Positions 1-9,820 are shown, numbered from the stretch's first letter. The stretch: 64,000 nucleotides of DNA from Starkeya sp. ORNL1 (GCF_012971745.1 NZ_CP048834.1:6222189-6286188), one strand, 5' to 3'. Notes: generated by a model not told the origin, from the letters alone. Made by a program: numbers and translations.

Positions 1-2
1 AG

Positions 3-65
3 GCAAACCAACTGGACACCCACGCGAGCCGCTGCGCGCGCGAGGAGGCAGAGAAGAAGCGTTAG
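3..65 (+). CDS. possible C-terminal end of a gene cut by the window edge
   Basis: Reading from base 3, an open frame ends in KK-R followed by TAG at 63-65. The codons have mostly G or C in third position, as in the genes downstream, and a strong hairpin follows 47 bases later. This fits the last 20 residues (ending REEAEKKR) of a gene that starts outside the window. It is too short to identify, and chance is a real alternative. Confidence 0.3.
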   Translation, partial: ANQLDTHASRCAREEAEKKR

Positions 66-111
66 CTCTCCGGCGCAAAGCTCTTCGTAAACTTTCCGCC
101 GAGTTTACTTC

Positions 112-132
112 GGGCCGGCGAAACGCCGGCCC
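112..132 (+). terminator. perfect 9-bp stem hairpin, probable terminator
   Basis: GGGCCGGCG and CGCCGGCCC are separated by AAA. There is no T-run after the stem, so it may not be a classical intrinsic terminator. It lies after the possible gene end at 65 and before the binding-protein gene. The rest of 66-386 holds no convincing gene; it should carry the promoter of the transport operon, but I see no clear consensus. Confidence 0.5.
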
Positions 133-386
133 GAGGGGTAGTTCCAACCCGAAGCGAACCCGCCTGAATATCGCGCCACACGTCAGGAACTGGCTCCGCA
201 TCACACGACACCAGGAAACTTGACGTATCGCGCGAGGCCTGCTTCTATTTTTAGCATTATAACCAAGTGCCGATACGTAACAGTGGCGCAGAAGAAAGCT
301 CGATATAAGCCAGGAAGCTGTCGTCTAGCCGACAATTTACGGCACGGCACAAAAGAAGTGAAACAGGTGGGATGGAGCGGACCAAG

Positions 387-1445
387 ATGGCTGACTGGGC
401 GATCACTCGCCGGCAATTTGGAAAAATCGCGTCGGCGTCGACCTTCGTCCTTGGCGCGGGCCTGACATCGCCCGGCTTTGCAGCATCGCCTTCACTACTC
501 GAGGCCGCGAAGAAGGAAGGCAAGGTCGTAGTCTATGGCGATTCGATCATGGTTCCGACACTGGTCGCAGCCTTCGGCAAGCTATACCCGGACATACAGG
601 TCACGTCGGTACCAGGCGCCGGCTGGCCAGTCTATAATCGCTTCGCCAGTGAAAAAGCCTCCGGCCGCACAATAGCCGACGTCGTCATCTTTGGCGACGA
701 TGTGATGATCACCGCCGAACGGGCTGGCTACATCGCGCCCACGCCGTTGGACGATCCCGGTGCGTTTACTTCGGTAGCACAGCCGAAAGAGGGGAAATAC
801 GTCACGCCGCAGGTCATGATCAACACCATGATCTATAATGAATCGGCGCTCGACGGCCGCAAAACCCCGAAAGACTGGAGTGATCTAGCCAATCTTGGGC
901 CAGAATGGAGTGACCAGATCATCCTCGCCGATATTCGCAATTCGACGTCGACCCTAGTGGTCTTCGGTGCGCTCTATATGAATCTGGGGGCCGAGAAGGC
1001 GGGACAGATCCTCGCCGGGCTGAAGAAGCTGAGGGTCGAAAACGCTCCCGCCACCGGTGTTCAGGTCGCCAAGCTGTTGTCGGGCGAGAGGTCGCTCTGT
1101 CTTTCGCTCCACCTGGGTTTCTACCAGCAGATGCGCGACAAGGGGGCGCCGGTTGTCTTCATCCTGCCGCCGAGTGGGGTCATGACGCAGAAGGGCGCGA
1201 TAGCCCTTTCCAACGGGTCCGAGCACCCGAATGCGGCGCAGCTCTTCGTCAATTTCGCGATGGGGCCGCAGGGCGCCGCTTTGTATTCCGCGCAGGGTAC
1301 CTATCACACTCTCAAGGCCGCGCCGCCGCCAGGCAGCTTCCCCCCCTTTGCCGAGCTGAACATCCAATCGCCAGATGTCTCCAAGCTGCTCGAGAAGCGA
1401 GACGAGATCATCAAATGGTGGCTGGCCGGCCTGGACATATCTTGA
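387..1445 (+). CDS. ABC transporter periplasmic solute-binding protein (AfuA/FbpA-like)
   Basis: Likely periplasmic receptor of the ABC importer encoded by the next two genes. The N-terminus carries a twin-arginine signal (TRRQFGK, then a hydrophobic stretch ending AASP), which suggests Tat export. The mature part follows the pattern of the iron/phosphonate type of extracellular binding proteins: KEGKVVVYGD near the start, FGKLYPDIQV, and a conserved NTMIYN strand. An ATG at 372 is also in frame but has a purine run only 1 base upstream; the ATG at 387 has GGAG 8 bases upstream, so I prefer it. The two enzyme genes downstream argue for an organic substrate rather than iron. Substrate unproven. 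Confidence 0.85.
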   Translation: MADWAITRRQFGKIASASTFVLGAGLTSPGFAASPSLLEAAKKEGKVVVYGDSIMVPTLVAAFGKLYPDIQVTSVPGAGWPVYNRFASEKASGRTIADVVIFGDDVMITAERAGYIAPTPLDDPGAFTSVAQPKEGKYVTPQVMINTMIYNESALDGRKTPKDWSDLANLGPEWSDQIILADIRNSTSTLVVFGALYMNLGAEKAGQILAGLKKLRVENAPATGVQVAKLLSGERSLCLSLHLGFYQQMRDKGAPVVFILPPSGVMTQKGAIALSNGSEHPNAAQLFVNFAMGPQGAALYSAQGTYHTLKAAPPPGSFPPFAELNIQSPDVSKLLEKRDEIIKWWLAGLDIS

Positions 1446-1497
1446 CGACTTCGGAAAAGAAGCGGTCGAAATCCATTCCGCGGTCACGGTATCTTGG

Positions 1498-3180
1498 ATG
1501 AAGAAGTCAGGAAACCGCGGATTCTATACGCTGCTGGCCTTGATCCTGGCGGTATTGACGGTGCTGATCGTCCTACCACTGGGATCGATCGCGCTGGACA
1601 GCGTGCTGGTCGTCGACGCGGCAGGCCGCCATGCCGGTTGGCAGAACTTCGTCGTTGTGGCCTCCCAGTTCAAATACTGGGCATCGTTCGGCAATACTCT
1701 GGTACTCGCCGTGGGCGCGGCGACCCTCGCCGTCGCCATCGGCGTCGCGCTGGCCTGGGTTCTGGTGCGTACCAATACGCCTCTGGCCGCCCTGCTGGAG
1801 AAGCTGGCGATCCTGCCGATCTTCATCCCGCCGTTCGTCGGTGCCTTCGCCTGGCTGCTGCTGGCCGCGCCGCGCATCGGCGTGGCCAATTTCATCGTGC
1901 GCTACATCGGCCTCCCGGAACCGTTCGACATCTATACGCGGCTCGGCATTGTATGGGTGATGGGCATCTATATGGCGCCCTACGTGCTGATGATTGTGGC
2001 GAGCGCTCTGCGCAGCATGGACCCCAGCCTGGAAGAGGTCGGCCAGGTCGCGGGACTCAGCCGATGGAAAGTGGCGACCACCATCACCTTGCCGGTCGTG
2101 GCGCCCGCGATGCTGTCCGGCGCCGTCCTCGTCTTCGTCATCGCCATCGGCCTGTTCGGCACGCCGGTGCTGCTCGGCTGGCCGAAGCAGATCGTCCCGT
2201 TGACCGCCAGGATCTACGTGGAATCGCAGACCGTTCCACCGGCGTACGGGGTAATGGCCGTACTGGCGTTGTGGCTCATGGCGCTGTCCGTGGCGGTCGT
2301 ATTCCTGCAGCAGTTCCTGCTCAAGGGCCGCCATTTCATCACGGTAACGGGCAAGGGGTTTCGGCCGCGGCTGATAAGGCTTGGTCGCTCGCGCTTCGTG
2401 CTTGCGGGCAGCGTGTTCGTTTATCTCGCGCTGACCGTGCTGGTTCCGATCGTCGTCATCGTCGTGGCGGCACTTTCCACCTATTCCTGGTCCGGCCGGT
2501 ACACCTCCGAGAACTTTACCTTCCTCTGGGAGTCGATGGATGTCTGGCAGACACTGAAGAACAGCTTGGTCATCGCGATCATCGCCGCCAGTTTCGCATC
2601 GCTTCTCGGTCTCGCGATCAGCTGGATCGTGCATCGGACCAATGTGAGAGGCCGGCATCTGCTCGAATACTTGGCGCTGCTGCCGCTATCCGTTCCCAGC
2701 ATCGCCTTCGGCATCGGCGTCGCAGCATTATGGCTGCATCTTCCCTGGACGGTCTACGACACGATATGGCTGATCGTGTTCGGCTTTATCGGCCGCTTCT
2801 CGGGCTATGCGGTGCGCACCATCTCCGGCAGCCTGGTGCAGGTCCATCCCGAGCTCGAGGAGAGCGCGCGCGTCTCCGGCTATGGGCCGGTCCAGGCGCT
2901 GTGCCGCATTACGCTGCCGCTGATCCGGCCCAGCATCGTTTCGGGCTGGGTGCTGCTGTACAGCATCTTCATGACCGAGCTCTCCATGGTGCTCATTCTG
3001 TACAGCGCCAATATCCGGACCTTCTCCATCCTGACGTTCGATTTCTGGTACGCGGGGCTGTTCTCCCGCGTCGCCTCGCTAGCCCTTTTGCAGCTTGCTG
3101 TCGGCATGGCGGTGATGCTGCTGGTCGGGCGTATCGGCGGTGGCAGGAAGCCGGCTTCTGACCCACAGGCGCTGGCTTGA
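1498..3180 (+). CDS. ABC transporter permease with two fused membrane domains (FbpB type)
   Basis: Inner-membrane channel of the importer, about 560 residues. It holds two copies of the binding-protein-dependent permease fold, so one chain replaces a permease dimer, as in the FbpB/ThiP class. Many hydrophobic helices are visible, starting with the first after MKKSGNRGFYT. Each half has the EAA-type cytoplasmic loop that touches the ATPase (LEEVGQVAGLSRWKV in the first half, LEESARVSGYGPVQA in the second). The frame is open further upstream, but that part overlaps the binding-protein gene and is not hydrophobic, so the ATG at 1498 is the sensible start. It lies 52 bases after the binding-protein stop. 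Confidence 0.88.
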   Translation: MKKSGNRGFYTLLALILAVLTVLIVLPLGSIALDSVLVVDAAGRHAGWQNFVVVASQFKYWASFGNTLVLAVGAATLAVAIGVALAWVLVRTNTPLAALLEKLAILPIFIPPFVGAFAWLLLAAPRIGVANFIVRYIGLPEPFDIYTRLGIVWVMGIYMAPYVLMIVASALRSMDPSLEEVGQVAGLSRWKVATTITLPVVAPAMLSGAVLVFVIAIGLFGTPVLLGWPKQIVPLTARIYVESQTVPPAYGVMAVLALWLMALSVAVVFLQQFLLKGRHFITVTGKGFRPRLIRLGRSRFVLAGSVFVYLALTVLVPIVVIVVAALSTYSWSGRYTSENFTFLWESMDVWQTLKNSLVIAIIAASFASLLGLAISWIVHRTNVRGRHLLEYLALLPLSVPSIAFGIGVAALWLHLPWTVYDTIWLIVFGFIGRFSGYAVRTISGSLVQVHPELEESARVSGYGPVQALCRITLPLIRPSIVSGWVLLYSIFMTELSMVLILYSANIRTFSILTFDFWYAGLFSRVASLALLQLAVGMAVMLLVGRIGGGRKPASDPQALA

Positions 3181-3217
3181 CCCATCGGCCGTCCATCCCT
3201 CGGAGCAATCGACTGGC

Positions 3218-4303
3218 ATGAGCGTTGAAATCGAGCATCTCTCGATGCGGTACGGAGCAAATCCAGTCGTCGACGACCTTACGGCAAGCTTCAGCGCCAA
3301 CGCCATTTCAGTGCTGCTTGGCCCCAGCGGCTGCGGCAAGACCACCACCTTGCGGTGCATTGCGGGGCTGGAAGAGCCAAGCATGGGCACCATCAGGATC
3401 GGCGACAGCCCGGTGTTCTCCCGGGACAGGCAGATACACCTGCCGCCGGAGAAGCGCGATCTGGGGATGGTGTTCCAGTCCTATGCCATCTGGCCGCACA
3501 TGACGGTGTTCGAGAACGTTGCGCTCCCTCTCCGTGCGCGCGGCATCGACGCCGCCGAGACGCGCAAGCGCGTCGAGGAGACGCTCGCCATGGTCGGCCT
3601 AGCAAGTGTGCGCGATCGTAGCGCCACGCAGTTGTCAGGCGGCCAGCAGCAACGCGTGGCCATTGCGCGCTGCATCGTCTCCCGCCCGAAGCTCATGCTG
3701 CTCGACGAACCGCTCAGCAATCTGGATGCGAAATTGCGCACGGAAATGCGACAGGAACTGAAGGAGATGCAGCGCCGCACCGGCCTCACCATGCTGTTCG
3801 TTACCCACGACCAGGAGGAGGCAATGTCGCTTGCCGATACCATCTTCCTGTTCCGCAATGGCAAGATCGTGCAGCAAGGCGCGCCGCAGGACATCTACCG
3901 TCGACCGTACAATCGCTACGTGGCGGAGTTTCTCGGCAAGACCAACCTGTTTCCCGTACAGGTCCACGCGGCCGGCGTCGGCATCGACCTTCGCACGCAA
4001 GAAGGTCAGTTCGTCCTGTCCCGTAGCACCAATCCCGCCTGGAACGAGTATGACGGCGCCTATGTCGGCGTCATCCGGCCTGAGGCGTGGGCGCTGGTCC
4101 CGGACAGCCAGGCTGGCCTGCCTGGGCAGGTCGAGGCGATGATGTTCCTCGGCGATCGCGTCGAGCTGACGGTGGATTCCCCGGTCGGCAGGCTGCTGGT
4201 GCTGCGCCCGGGATACGAGCGTTTCACCATAGGCGACAATCTCCGGCTCGGAGTTGATTTTGAACGCATTCACCTGCTGCGCCCTGAAGCGGCGGCGGCA
4301 TGA
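3218..4303 (+). CDS. ABC transporter ATP-binding protein (PotA/FbpC type)
   Basis: Energises the importer. All ATPase motifs are present: Walker A GPSGCGKT (residues 35-42), Q-loop in GMVFQSYAIWPH, signature LSGGQQQRVAIAR, Walker B LMLLDEPLSNLD and the switch histidine in FVTHDQEEA. The C-terminal third (about residue 240 on) looks like a TOBE domain, normal for this class. GGAG lies 12 bases before the ATG. It starts 37 bases after the permease, and its last 4 bases overlap the amidohydrolase start (ATGA), so the genes are probably translated together. Confidence 0.9.
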   Translation: MSVEIEHLSMRYGANPVVDDLTASFSANAISVLLGPSGCGKTTTLRCIAGLEEPSMGTIRIGDSPVFSRDRQIHLPPEKRDLGMVFQSYAIWPHMTVFENVALPLRARGIDAAETRKRVEETLAMVGLASVRDRSATQLSGGQQQRVAIARCIVSRPKLMLLDEPLSNLDAKLRTEMRQELKEMQRRTGLTMLFVTHDQEEAMSLADTIFLFRNGKIVQQGAPQDIYRRPYNRYVAEFLGKTNLFPVQVHAAGVGIDLRTQEGQFVLSRSTNPAWNEYDGAYVGVIRPEAWALVPDSQAGLPGQVEAMMFLGDRVELTVDSPVGRLLVLRPGYERFTIGDNLRLGVDFERIHLLRPEAAAA

Positions 4304-5154
4304 TCCCGACTGCGCAAAGGGAGCTTGAATTGTCCATCTTGCGAGGCGTCGATGCGCACGCCCACATCTATGGCGGGCCGGAATACGGCTTCGCGCCGAA
4401 CGCGCGATTCATCCCGCACCCTTCGCAACAGGGAACGGCCCGGCAATTCCGCGCGGTATTGGCGGCCCACGGGCTGACCCACGCGCTTCTGGTGGCCGCG
4501 CAGCCCTACGGTTTCGACAACAGCGCGATGCTGGACGCCATTGCGGCGTCGAGCGGGCGTTTCAAAGGGATCGTGCTGGCCAATCCCGGCCTGTCGGAAG
4601 CGGACATGCTGGACCTGTCGGCCCGCGGCATCGTCGGGCTGCGAGTGAACCTGTTCGCATATGGGCTGCGTGAACTGACGGAGCCCGGTGCGGAGCGGAT
4701 GTTCGCCCTGGCGCGCGAGCTCGGCTGGATCCTGCAAGTGCACTACAAGGGCGACGGCCTCATCGAAGCGCTGCCGGCATTGCGGGCGACCGGCATGCGG
4801 CTGCTGGTGGATCATCTCGGCCGCCCGGTTCCCTCCGCCGGATTGCGGCAGCGCGGCTATCAGGCGCTGCTTGAGCTGGGCCGCGAGGGCCGCGCCGTGG
4901 TCAAGCTCTCCGGCGCCGACCGCTACTCCGAGGCCGGCTTGCCCTGGGACGATGTCGATCACTACGTCGCGGAGGCGGTCAGGGTCTTTGGCCTGCACAA
5001 TTGCGTCTGGGGCTCCGACTGGCCGTTCGTTCCCGGCGAAGAGCGGGTGGATTACGGGCCAGTTCAGGCCTGTCTTTCACGCTGGCTGCCGGACGAGGCT
5101 GACAGGCGCACCGTGCTCTGGGAAACGCCTTCGCGGCTGTTCGGATTTTCCTGA
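4300..5154 (+). CDS. amidohydrolase 2 family protein (metal-dependent lactonase/hydrolase fold)
   Basis: Predicted cytosolic hydrolase of the TIM-barrel amidohydrolase-2 family, which includes 2-pyrone-4,6-dicarboxylate lactonase and related decarboxylases. Metal-ligand motifs are in the expected order: DAHAHIY with HxH at residues 20 and 22, QVHYKG, LVDHLGR and GSDWP near the C-terminus. It overlaps the ATPase by 4 bases. A TTG at 4330 with GGGAGC just upstream is an alternative start. Its place between an importer and an aldolase suggests it opens or hydrolyses the imported compound before carbon-carbon cleavage. Exact substrate not readable. Confidence 0.82.
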   Translation: MIPTAQRELELSILRGVDAHAHIYGGPEYGFAPNARFIPHPSQQGTARQFRAVLAAHGLTHALLVAAQPYGFDNSAMLDAIAASSGRFKGIVLANPGLSEADMLDLSARGIVGLRVNLFAYGLRELTEPGAERMFALARELGWILQVHYKGDGLIEALPALRATGMRLLVDHLGRPVPSAGLRQRGYQALLELGREGRAVVKLSGADRYSEAGLPWDDVDHYVAEAVRVFGLHNCVWGSDWPFVPGEERVDYGPVQACLSRWLPDEADRRTVLWETPSRLFGFS

Positions 5155-5195
5155 GCGAGAGCAAACATCGTACGAACATCCATCGGGGGAACGGA

Positions 5196-5993
5196 ATGCC
5201 CAACGTCGTCGAGAACATTGCCAAGCGGAAGCTGAGGGAAGGCAAACTCATCCTCAGCCTGAGCGTCAACCAGATGCGGACGGCGAATATTGGCCTAGTC
5301 GCCGCGGCATGCGGATATGACGCCTTGTATTGCGATCTCGAGCACAACCCAACATCACTGGAATCCGCGGCGATGATCTGTGTCGCCACGTTGCCCACCG
5401 GTGTCACGCCGCTGTGCCGCGTCACCTCGCGCGATCCCCATGATATTGCCCGCGTGCTGGATTGCGGCGCGCAGGGCGTAATGGTTCCGCACGTCAGCAC
5501 GGTGGAGGAAGCCCGTGTCGCGGTAGATGCGGTCCGCTTCTCGCCGATCGGCCATCGTTCTGCGTTCAGCCAGGCGCCATCCCTCGGCTATGCCAGTTAT
5601 CCCCAGGGGCAGATCAACACGGTGCTGAATGCGGAAACCCTGCTGATCGTCATGCTGGAGACACCCGAGGCGATCGAAAACGCCGACGCCATCGCGGCGA
5701 TCGAGGGCATCGACATGGTGCATATAGGCTCCACCGATCTCAGCACCGAACTGGGAGTTCCGGGTGACTATCGGCACGAGCGCATGCGCGCCGCCTACGA
5801 GGAAGTGGCGGCCGCGGCGAAGGCGCACGGAAAGTGGATGGGTGTCGGCGGCGTGCGCAACGACATGGAATATCTGACTTGGCTGGTCAGCATCGGCGTT
5901 CAGTACCTTAGCGGAGCTTCGGACCTCGGCTTCATCCTTCAAGGTGGCAAAGCCGATGTCGCGGCAATGCGGAAAATCCCGCTTTGTAGCTGA
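5196..5993 (+). CDS. HpcH/HpaI family aldolase
   Basis: Class II pyruvate-type aldolase of about 265 residues, the usual size of the HpaI family (4-hydroxy-2-oxo-acid cleavage). Typical segments are YCDLEHN, QGVMVPHVSTVEEA, the METPEAI stretch carrying the metal-binding glutamate, and MVHIGSTDLS with the metal-binding aspartate. A strong GGGGGAACGG ribosome site precedes the ATG. It is the last gene of the operon, 41 bases after the amidohydrolase and about 50 bases before the left end of the genomic island. It probably cleaves the product of the amidohydrolase to pyruvate or a similar keto acid plus an aldehyde. Confidence 0.87.
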   Translation: MPNVVENIAKRKLREGKLILSLSVNQMRTANIGLVAAACGYDALYCDLEHNPTSLESAAMICVATLPTGVTPLCRVTSRDPHDIARVLDCGAQGVMVPHVSTVEEARVAVDAVRFSPIGHRSAFSQAPSLGYASYPQGQINTVLNAETLLIVMLETPEAIENADAIAAIEGIDMVHIGSTDLSTELGVPGDYRHERMRAAYEEVAAAAKAHGKWMGVGGVRNDMEYLTWLVSIGVQYLSGASDLGFILQGGKADVAAMRKIPLCS

Positions 5994-6043
5994 CCACCAC
6001 GCGCTGCTGGAATGATCGAGCAGCCGCTTCGGTAAACGGGAGT

Positions 6044-6061
6044 TTGGTGGGCCCGGCAGGA
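6044..6061 (+). repeat. attL, 18-bp direct repeat of the tRNA 3' end
   Basis: Identical over 18 bases to 28417-28434; the match stops at both flanks (T versus A on the left, A versus C on the right). It lies 50 bases after the aldolase stop. From here to the drmD start (6062-6582) I see no convincing gene. That stretch holds one copy of the island palindrome at 6327-6340 and should contain the promoter of the defence operon. Confidence 0.92.
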
Positions 6062-6326
6062 AACTAGGTGAGAATAAAATAACTATGTAAAATCAGATCT
6101 TTATATGAAGGTGCGTAGCGCGCTTGTGTAGCAGACGCATGATGTGTTTGCCCCCGGTCGTGGCTCCTCACAAGTGACGTATGTGTCAATCGAGTCCTAG
6201 CAAGGTACTCGAACCTGAAGCTTCGCAGGGGTTTCCGCGGGCCCGGTCCTCCGCATTCTTCGGCGAAGGGCGTGAAGATGATTATTGCCACGCGGGACCG
6301 CGTCACGCGGAACTGACACCTTTTGG

Positions 6327-6340
6327 TGCAACGGGTTGCA
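6327..6340. promoter_or_regulatory. island palindrome copy 1 (TGCAACGGGTTGCA)
   Basis: Six-base arms TGCAAC and GTTGCA around a 2-base centre. It lies 242 bases before the drmD start. The flanks are GG on the left and ATAAT on the right, shared with other copies. One of five related sites, all inside the island; function unknown. Confidence 0.65.
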
Positions 6341-6582
6341 ATAATCTGCGAGCCGCGGTTGGCGGCTTTTGACCCATCTGCGACCTTGGGAAGGTCCGCT
6401 CGCGTCGGACCGGCGCTGGAACGAGAATTCAGTTGCGGTGGAGCTGACTCTTAGCCGCCCAAGATCATCAATTCTTGGACGTGATGTGCCTTGCGTATCG
6501 CTGTGACACGCAAAATCCAGGCACGGTTGTAGCGCTATGGGCGCTTCGCTTAATGTGAATTTTAACAACAGGGGGGATTCGG

Positions 6583-9500
6583 GTGTCTGCTCCAAGCCAT
6601 TCGGCCTCCCCATCCGAGGGAGAGTTCGTCAGCGTCCGAGGGCGTCCTTGGTTGGTCGATGGTGTGATCGAGGCGGGGCGCGGACTCCAGACCCTTTCGC
6701 TTTCGTGCATCGCCGACGACGCCAACGGCGAGGCGCTGGAGGTCATCTGGGACGCTGAGGTCGCCGCGTCCGTAATTGATGACACGGGCTGGCAGTCGGT
6801 CGGCCTCGGTGGACCAGACAGTCCAGAGGTCCTAGCGGCGCATGTGAGGGCCTTGCGATGGAAGTCGGCCACGGCCGCGGACCGCGAGTTGCTGCAAGCG
6901 CCGTTCCGTGCAGGCATCCGGCTCGATGCCTATCAGTTGCTGCCTCTCCGAAAGGCTCTGCGCCTTCCCCGCGTAAACCTGCTCATCGCCGACGACGTCG
7001 GCTTGGGTAAGACGATCGAGGCTGGGCTGGTTACGCGGGAGCTGTTGCTTCGGAAGCGGGTCGATTTCATCGTAATTGCGGCTCCGCCTTCGATGACGAT
7101 CCAGTGGAAGGATGAGCTTGAGGCCAAGTTCGGTCTGTCGTTCGACATCATCGACCGGGAACGGGTTTCTGACCTTCGGCGTCAGCGCGGGTTCGCCGTG
7201 AACCCTTGGAACACCGGCTCGCGCTTCATTATCTCGCACCGGCTCCTAACAGACGAGACCTACGCTAGTGGGTTGCGAGACGTGCTCGGAGAGTTCCGCG
7301 CCCGCGCACTGCTAATCCTCGACGAGGCGCACCACGCCGCCCCTTCGGCGGGCGTTCGTTACGCGGTTTCAAGCCAACTAACTCGCGCCGTTCGTGAGCT
7401 CGCGGATCGTTTCGAGCACCGGCTGTTTCTGTCCGCCACGCCGCACAATGGACACTCGAACAGCTTCTCGGCACTTTTGGAGATGCTGGACCCTCAGCGG
7501 TTCACCCGAGGCGTCATCGTTCGGCCGAAAGACCTCGAGCCGGTCATGGTGCGGCGGCTGAAATCCGACCTGCGCCGCTTGGGCGAGGATTTCCCCAAAC
7601 GGATCATCGAGCCCATCGTTATCAACGGCCTACCTGACAACGCCTCCGAGCTGGACCTCGCACGCCGCCTCGCCGCCTATGGCGAGCTGCGCATGCTGCG
7701 CATCGCGAAGTTGCCGACCCAGAAGGCCGCCCTCGCCAAGCTGGCGTTCGTGGGGCTTCAGCAACGGCTGCTCTCCTCTATCGCCGCGTTCGCGCGCACC
7801 CTGAAGGTGCATCGCAAGGGGCTGCAGCGGATCATCGACGGGGAAACCCCACTGCAATCGGCGGGAGCCGCGCAGGGGTTCGTCGCGGCGCGCGCCGGAG
7901 ACGACGTCGCCGAACTCGATCTGGAAGACGCCGAAGCCGAGGCCACGGCCGACGCCGAGGAAGACAGCCTCGCCGATGCGGCGACGGTCATAGGCTCGGT
8001 CGGCGCTGAAAAGGGCGACCTCCTGGCTGAGCTCGCCGCGGTCGACGAGATGCTGGCCATCGCCGAGCACGCGGCCACCCGCCCCGACGCGCGCGTTCGT
8101 CACCTGGTCGATTGGATCAAGACCAACCTCTTCACCGATGGCGTCTGGAACGAGCGCCGCCTGATCCTCTTCACCGAGTACGAAGACACCCGCCGCTGGC
8201 TGGAGCGCCGGTTGCGGGAGGCGTTCTCAGACACAGATCGCGAGGACGAGCGGATCGGTGTCTTCTCCGGCGCGACCAATTCGGATCGCCGGGAGGCGGT
8301 GAAGCGGGCCTTCAACGCCGACCCCGCGGTCGAGCCCCTGCGCATCCTCATCTGCACTGACGCGGCGCGCGAAGGGATCAATCTGCAGACCCGCTGCGCC
8401 GATCTCATCCACTTCGATCTGCCCTGGAACCCGGCGCGGCTCGAACAGCGTAATGGTCGCATCGACCGCAAGCTGCAGCCGGCCAAACGCATCCATTGCC
8501 GATACTTCCGCTACGAGCAGCGGGAGGCGGACATCGTCCTCGAAGCCCTCGTTCGCAAAACCGAGACCATCCGCGAGGAACTCGGCTCCGCCGGCCGCGT
8601 CATCGAGGATCGCGTCACCGCCAAGCTGGCCGGGGCCGGGATCGGCAAGGGTCAGGCCACAGCGATCGCGCGCCAGGTCGCCGAAGAAGATGACAAGGAG
8701 GCCCGCGCGCGCGCCCAGGCTGAAATGGACGGCGAGGAAGCCGCCCGGCATGAGGTTCTGCTCAAGGAACAAGACGACCTTCGCCGGGCGCTCGAGCGCT
8801 CCCGCGAACGGGTGGGCGTCGATGCCGACGACCTTCAGCGTGTCGCGGCGACAGCCATGGCCCGGGCCGGCGTGTCGCTGGACGAGGCCGAAGCCGAACA
8901 CATCGGCAAGGTCGCGACGTTCCAGCTCGATCCGACCAGCCCCGGGTTCGCGACGGACGCCGGTTGGGACGACGCCTTTGACGACCTCCGCACCCGCCCC
9001 CGAAAGCGCGGCGAACGGGTCGGGGACTGGCGGCGTGACGCGCCGGTCCGTAAGATATCCTTCGAGCCGCCCATCCTGGCCGATGGCCGCAACGCCGACG
9101 ATGTCGTCCAAGTCCATCTGGAGCACAGGCTGGTCCGCCGCCTCCTCTCGCGGTTCCTCAGCCAGGGGTTCCAGTCGCGCCTCTCGCGACTGTCAGTGAT
9201 CCTGGGTCCGGGCGCGCAGCCGCGCATTGTTATGATGGGGCGCCTGGCGGTGTACGGGCCGAATGCGGCCAGACTGCACGAGGAGATCATCCCCATCACG
9301 GCGATCTGGACTGAAGCGGAACGAGCCACAAAGGCGCTGCGGCCACTCGGCGAAAGCGGCGAAGAGAAGACCTTGAACCAGCTCGAGGAGGCCCTGCGCG
9401 ATGGCCGCCAGGCGCCCGCGTCAGTCACCGCGCGCATCCAGCCGCTGTTGGCCAAGGACATCGCCGACCTGACACCCAGCTTGGCCTCCATCGCCAACGA

Positions 9501-9816
9501 GCGCTTGGCGGCCGTCAAGGTCCAGTTGACGAAGCGGGGTGAGGAAGAGGCCCGGTCGCTGACCACCCTGTTGGAGCAACAGCGTAATCGCATCCTCGCC
9601 GCGTCCAAGGACTTCAACCCGAACCAGCTGAGCCTCGACCTGGTGCCCGAGGAGCGCCGCGAGCGTGAGGCGGACAAGCGCCATTGGCAGACCCGGCTCG
9701 ACCGCTTGGAGAGCGAGCTGCAAACCGAGCCTCAGCGGCTGAGGGACGCCTACGAGGTTCGCGCCCACCGCCTCGAGCCGGTCGGGATCGTCTATCTCTG
9801 GCCGACGTCGGGATAA
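6583..9816 (+). CDS. drmD: DISARM SNF2-type helicase DrmD
   Basis: A large superfamily 2 helicase/ATPase of 1077 residues, the expected size and type for DrmD, the hallmark of class 1 DISARM. Motifs: an N-terminal VRGRPWLV domain, Walker A GLGKT at 140-144, DEAHH at 247-251, the motif III-like SATPHNGHSNSF, and the C-terminal QRNGRIDR arginine finger at 622-629. The C-terminal 400 residues are charged and probably helical. The GTG start has AGGGGGG about 8 bases upstream. It is the first gene of the defence operon, 4 bases from drmMI. In known systems DrmD adds ATP-driven DNA handling to the DrmAB core; this is inferred from the family. Confidence 0.88.
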   Translation: MSAPSHSASPSEGEFVSVRGRPWLVDGVIEAGRGLQTLSLSCIADDANGEALEVIWDAEVAASVIDDTGWQSVGLGGPDSPEVLAAHVRALRWKSATAADRELLQAPFRAGIRLDAYQLLPLRKALRLPRVNLLIADDVGLGKTIEAGLVTRELLLRKRVDFIVIAAPPSMTIQWKDELEAKFGLSFDIIDRERVSDLRRQRGFAVNPWNTGSRFIISHRLLTDETYASGLRDVLGEFRARALLILDEAHHAAPSAGVRYAVSSQLTRAVRELADRFEHRLFLSATPHNGHSNSFSALLEMLDPQRFTRGVIVRPKDLEPVMVRRLKSDLRRLGEDFPKRIIEPIVINGLPDNASELDLARRLAAYGELRMLRIAKLPTQKAALAKLAFVGLQQRLLSSIAAFARTLKVHRKGLQRIIDGETPLQSAGAAQGFVAARAGDDVAELDLEDAEAEATADAEEDSLADAATVIGSVGAEKGDLLAELAAVDEMLAIAEHAATRPDARVRHLVDWIKTNLFTDGVWNERRLILFTEYEDTRRWLERRLREAFSDTDREDERIGVFSGATNSDRREAVKRAFNADPAVEPLRILICTDAAREGINLQTRCADLIHFDLPWNPARLEQRNGRIDRKLQPAKRIHCRYFRYEQREADIVLEALVRKTETIREELGSAGRVIEDRVTAKLAGAGIGKGQATAIARQVAEEDDKEARARAQAEMDGEEAARHEVLLKEQDDLRRALERSRERVGVDADDLQRVAATAMARAGVSLDEAEAEHIGKVATFQLDPTSPGFATDAGWDDAFDDLRTRPRKRGERVGDWRRDAPVRKISFEPPILADGRNADDVVQVHLEHRLVRRLLSRFLSQGFQSRLSRLSVILGPGAQPRIVMMGRLAVYGPNAARLHEEIIPITAIWTEAERATKALRPLGESGEEKTLNQLEEALRDGRQAPASVTARIQPLLAKDIADLTPSLASIANERLAAVKVQLTKRGEEEARSLTTLLEQQRNRILAASKDFNPNQLSLDLVPEERREREADKRHWQTRLDRLESELQTEPQRLRDAYEVRAHRLEPVGIVYLWPTSG

Positions 9817-9820
9817 GGTC

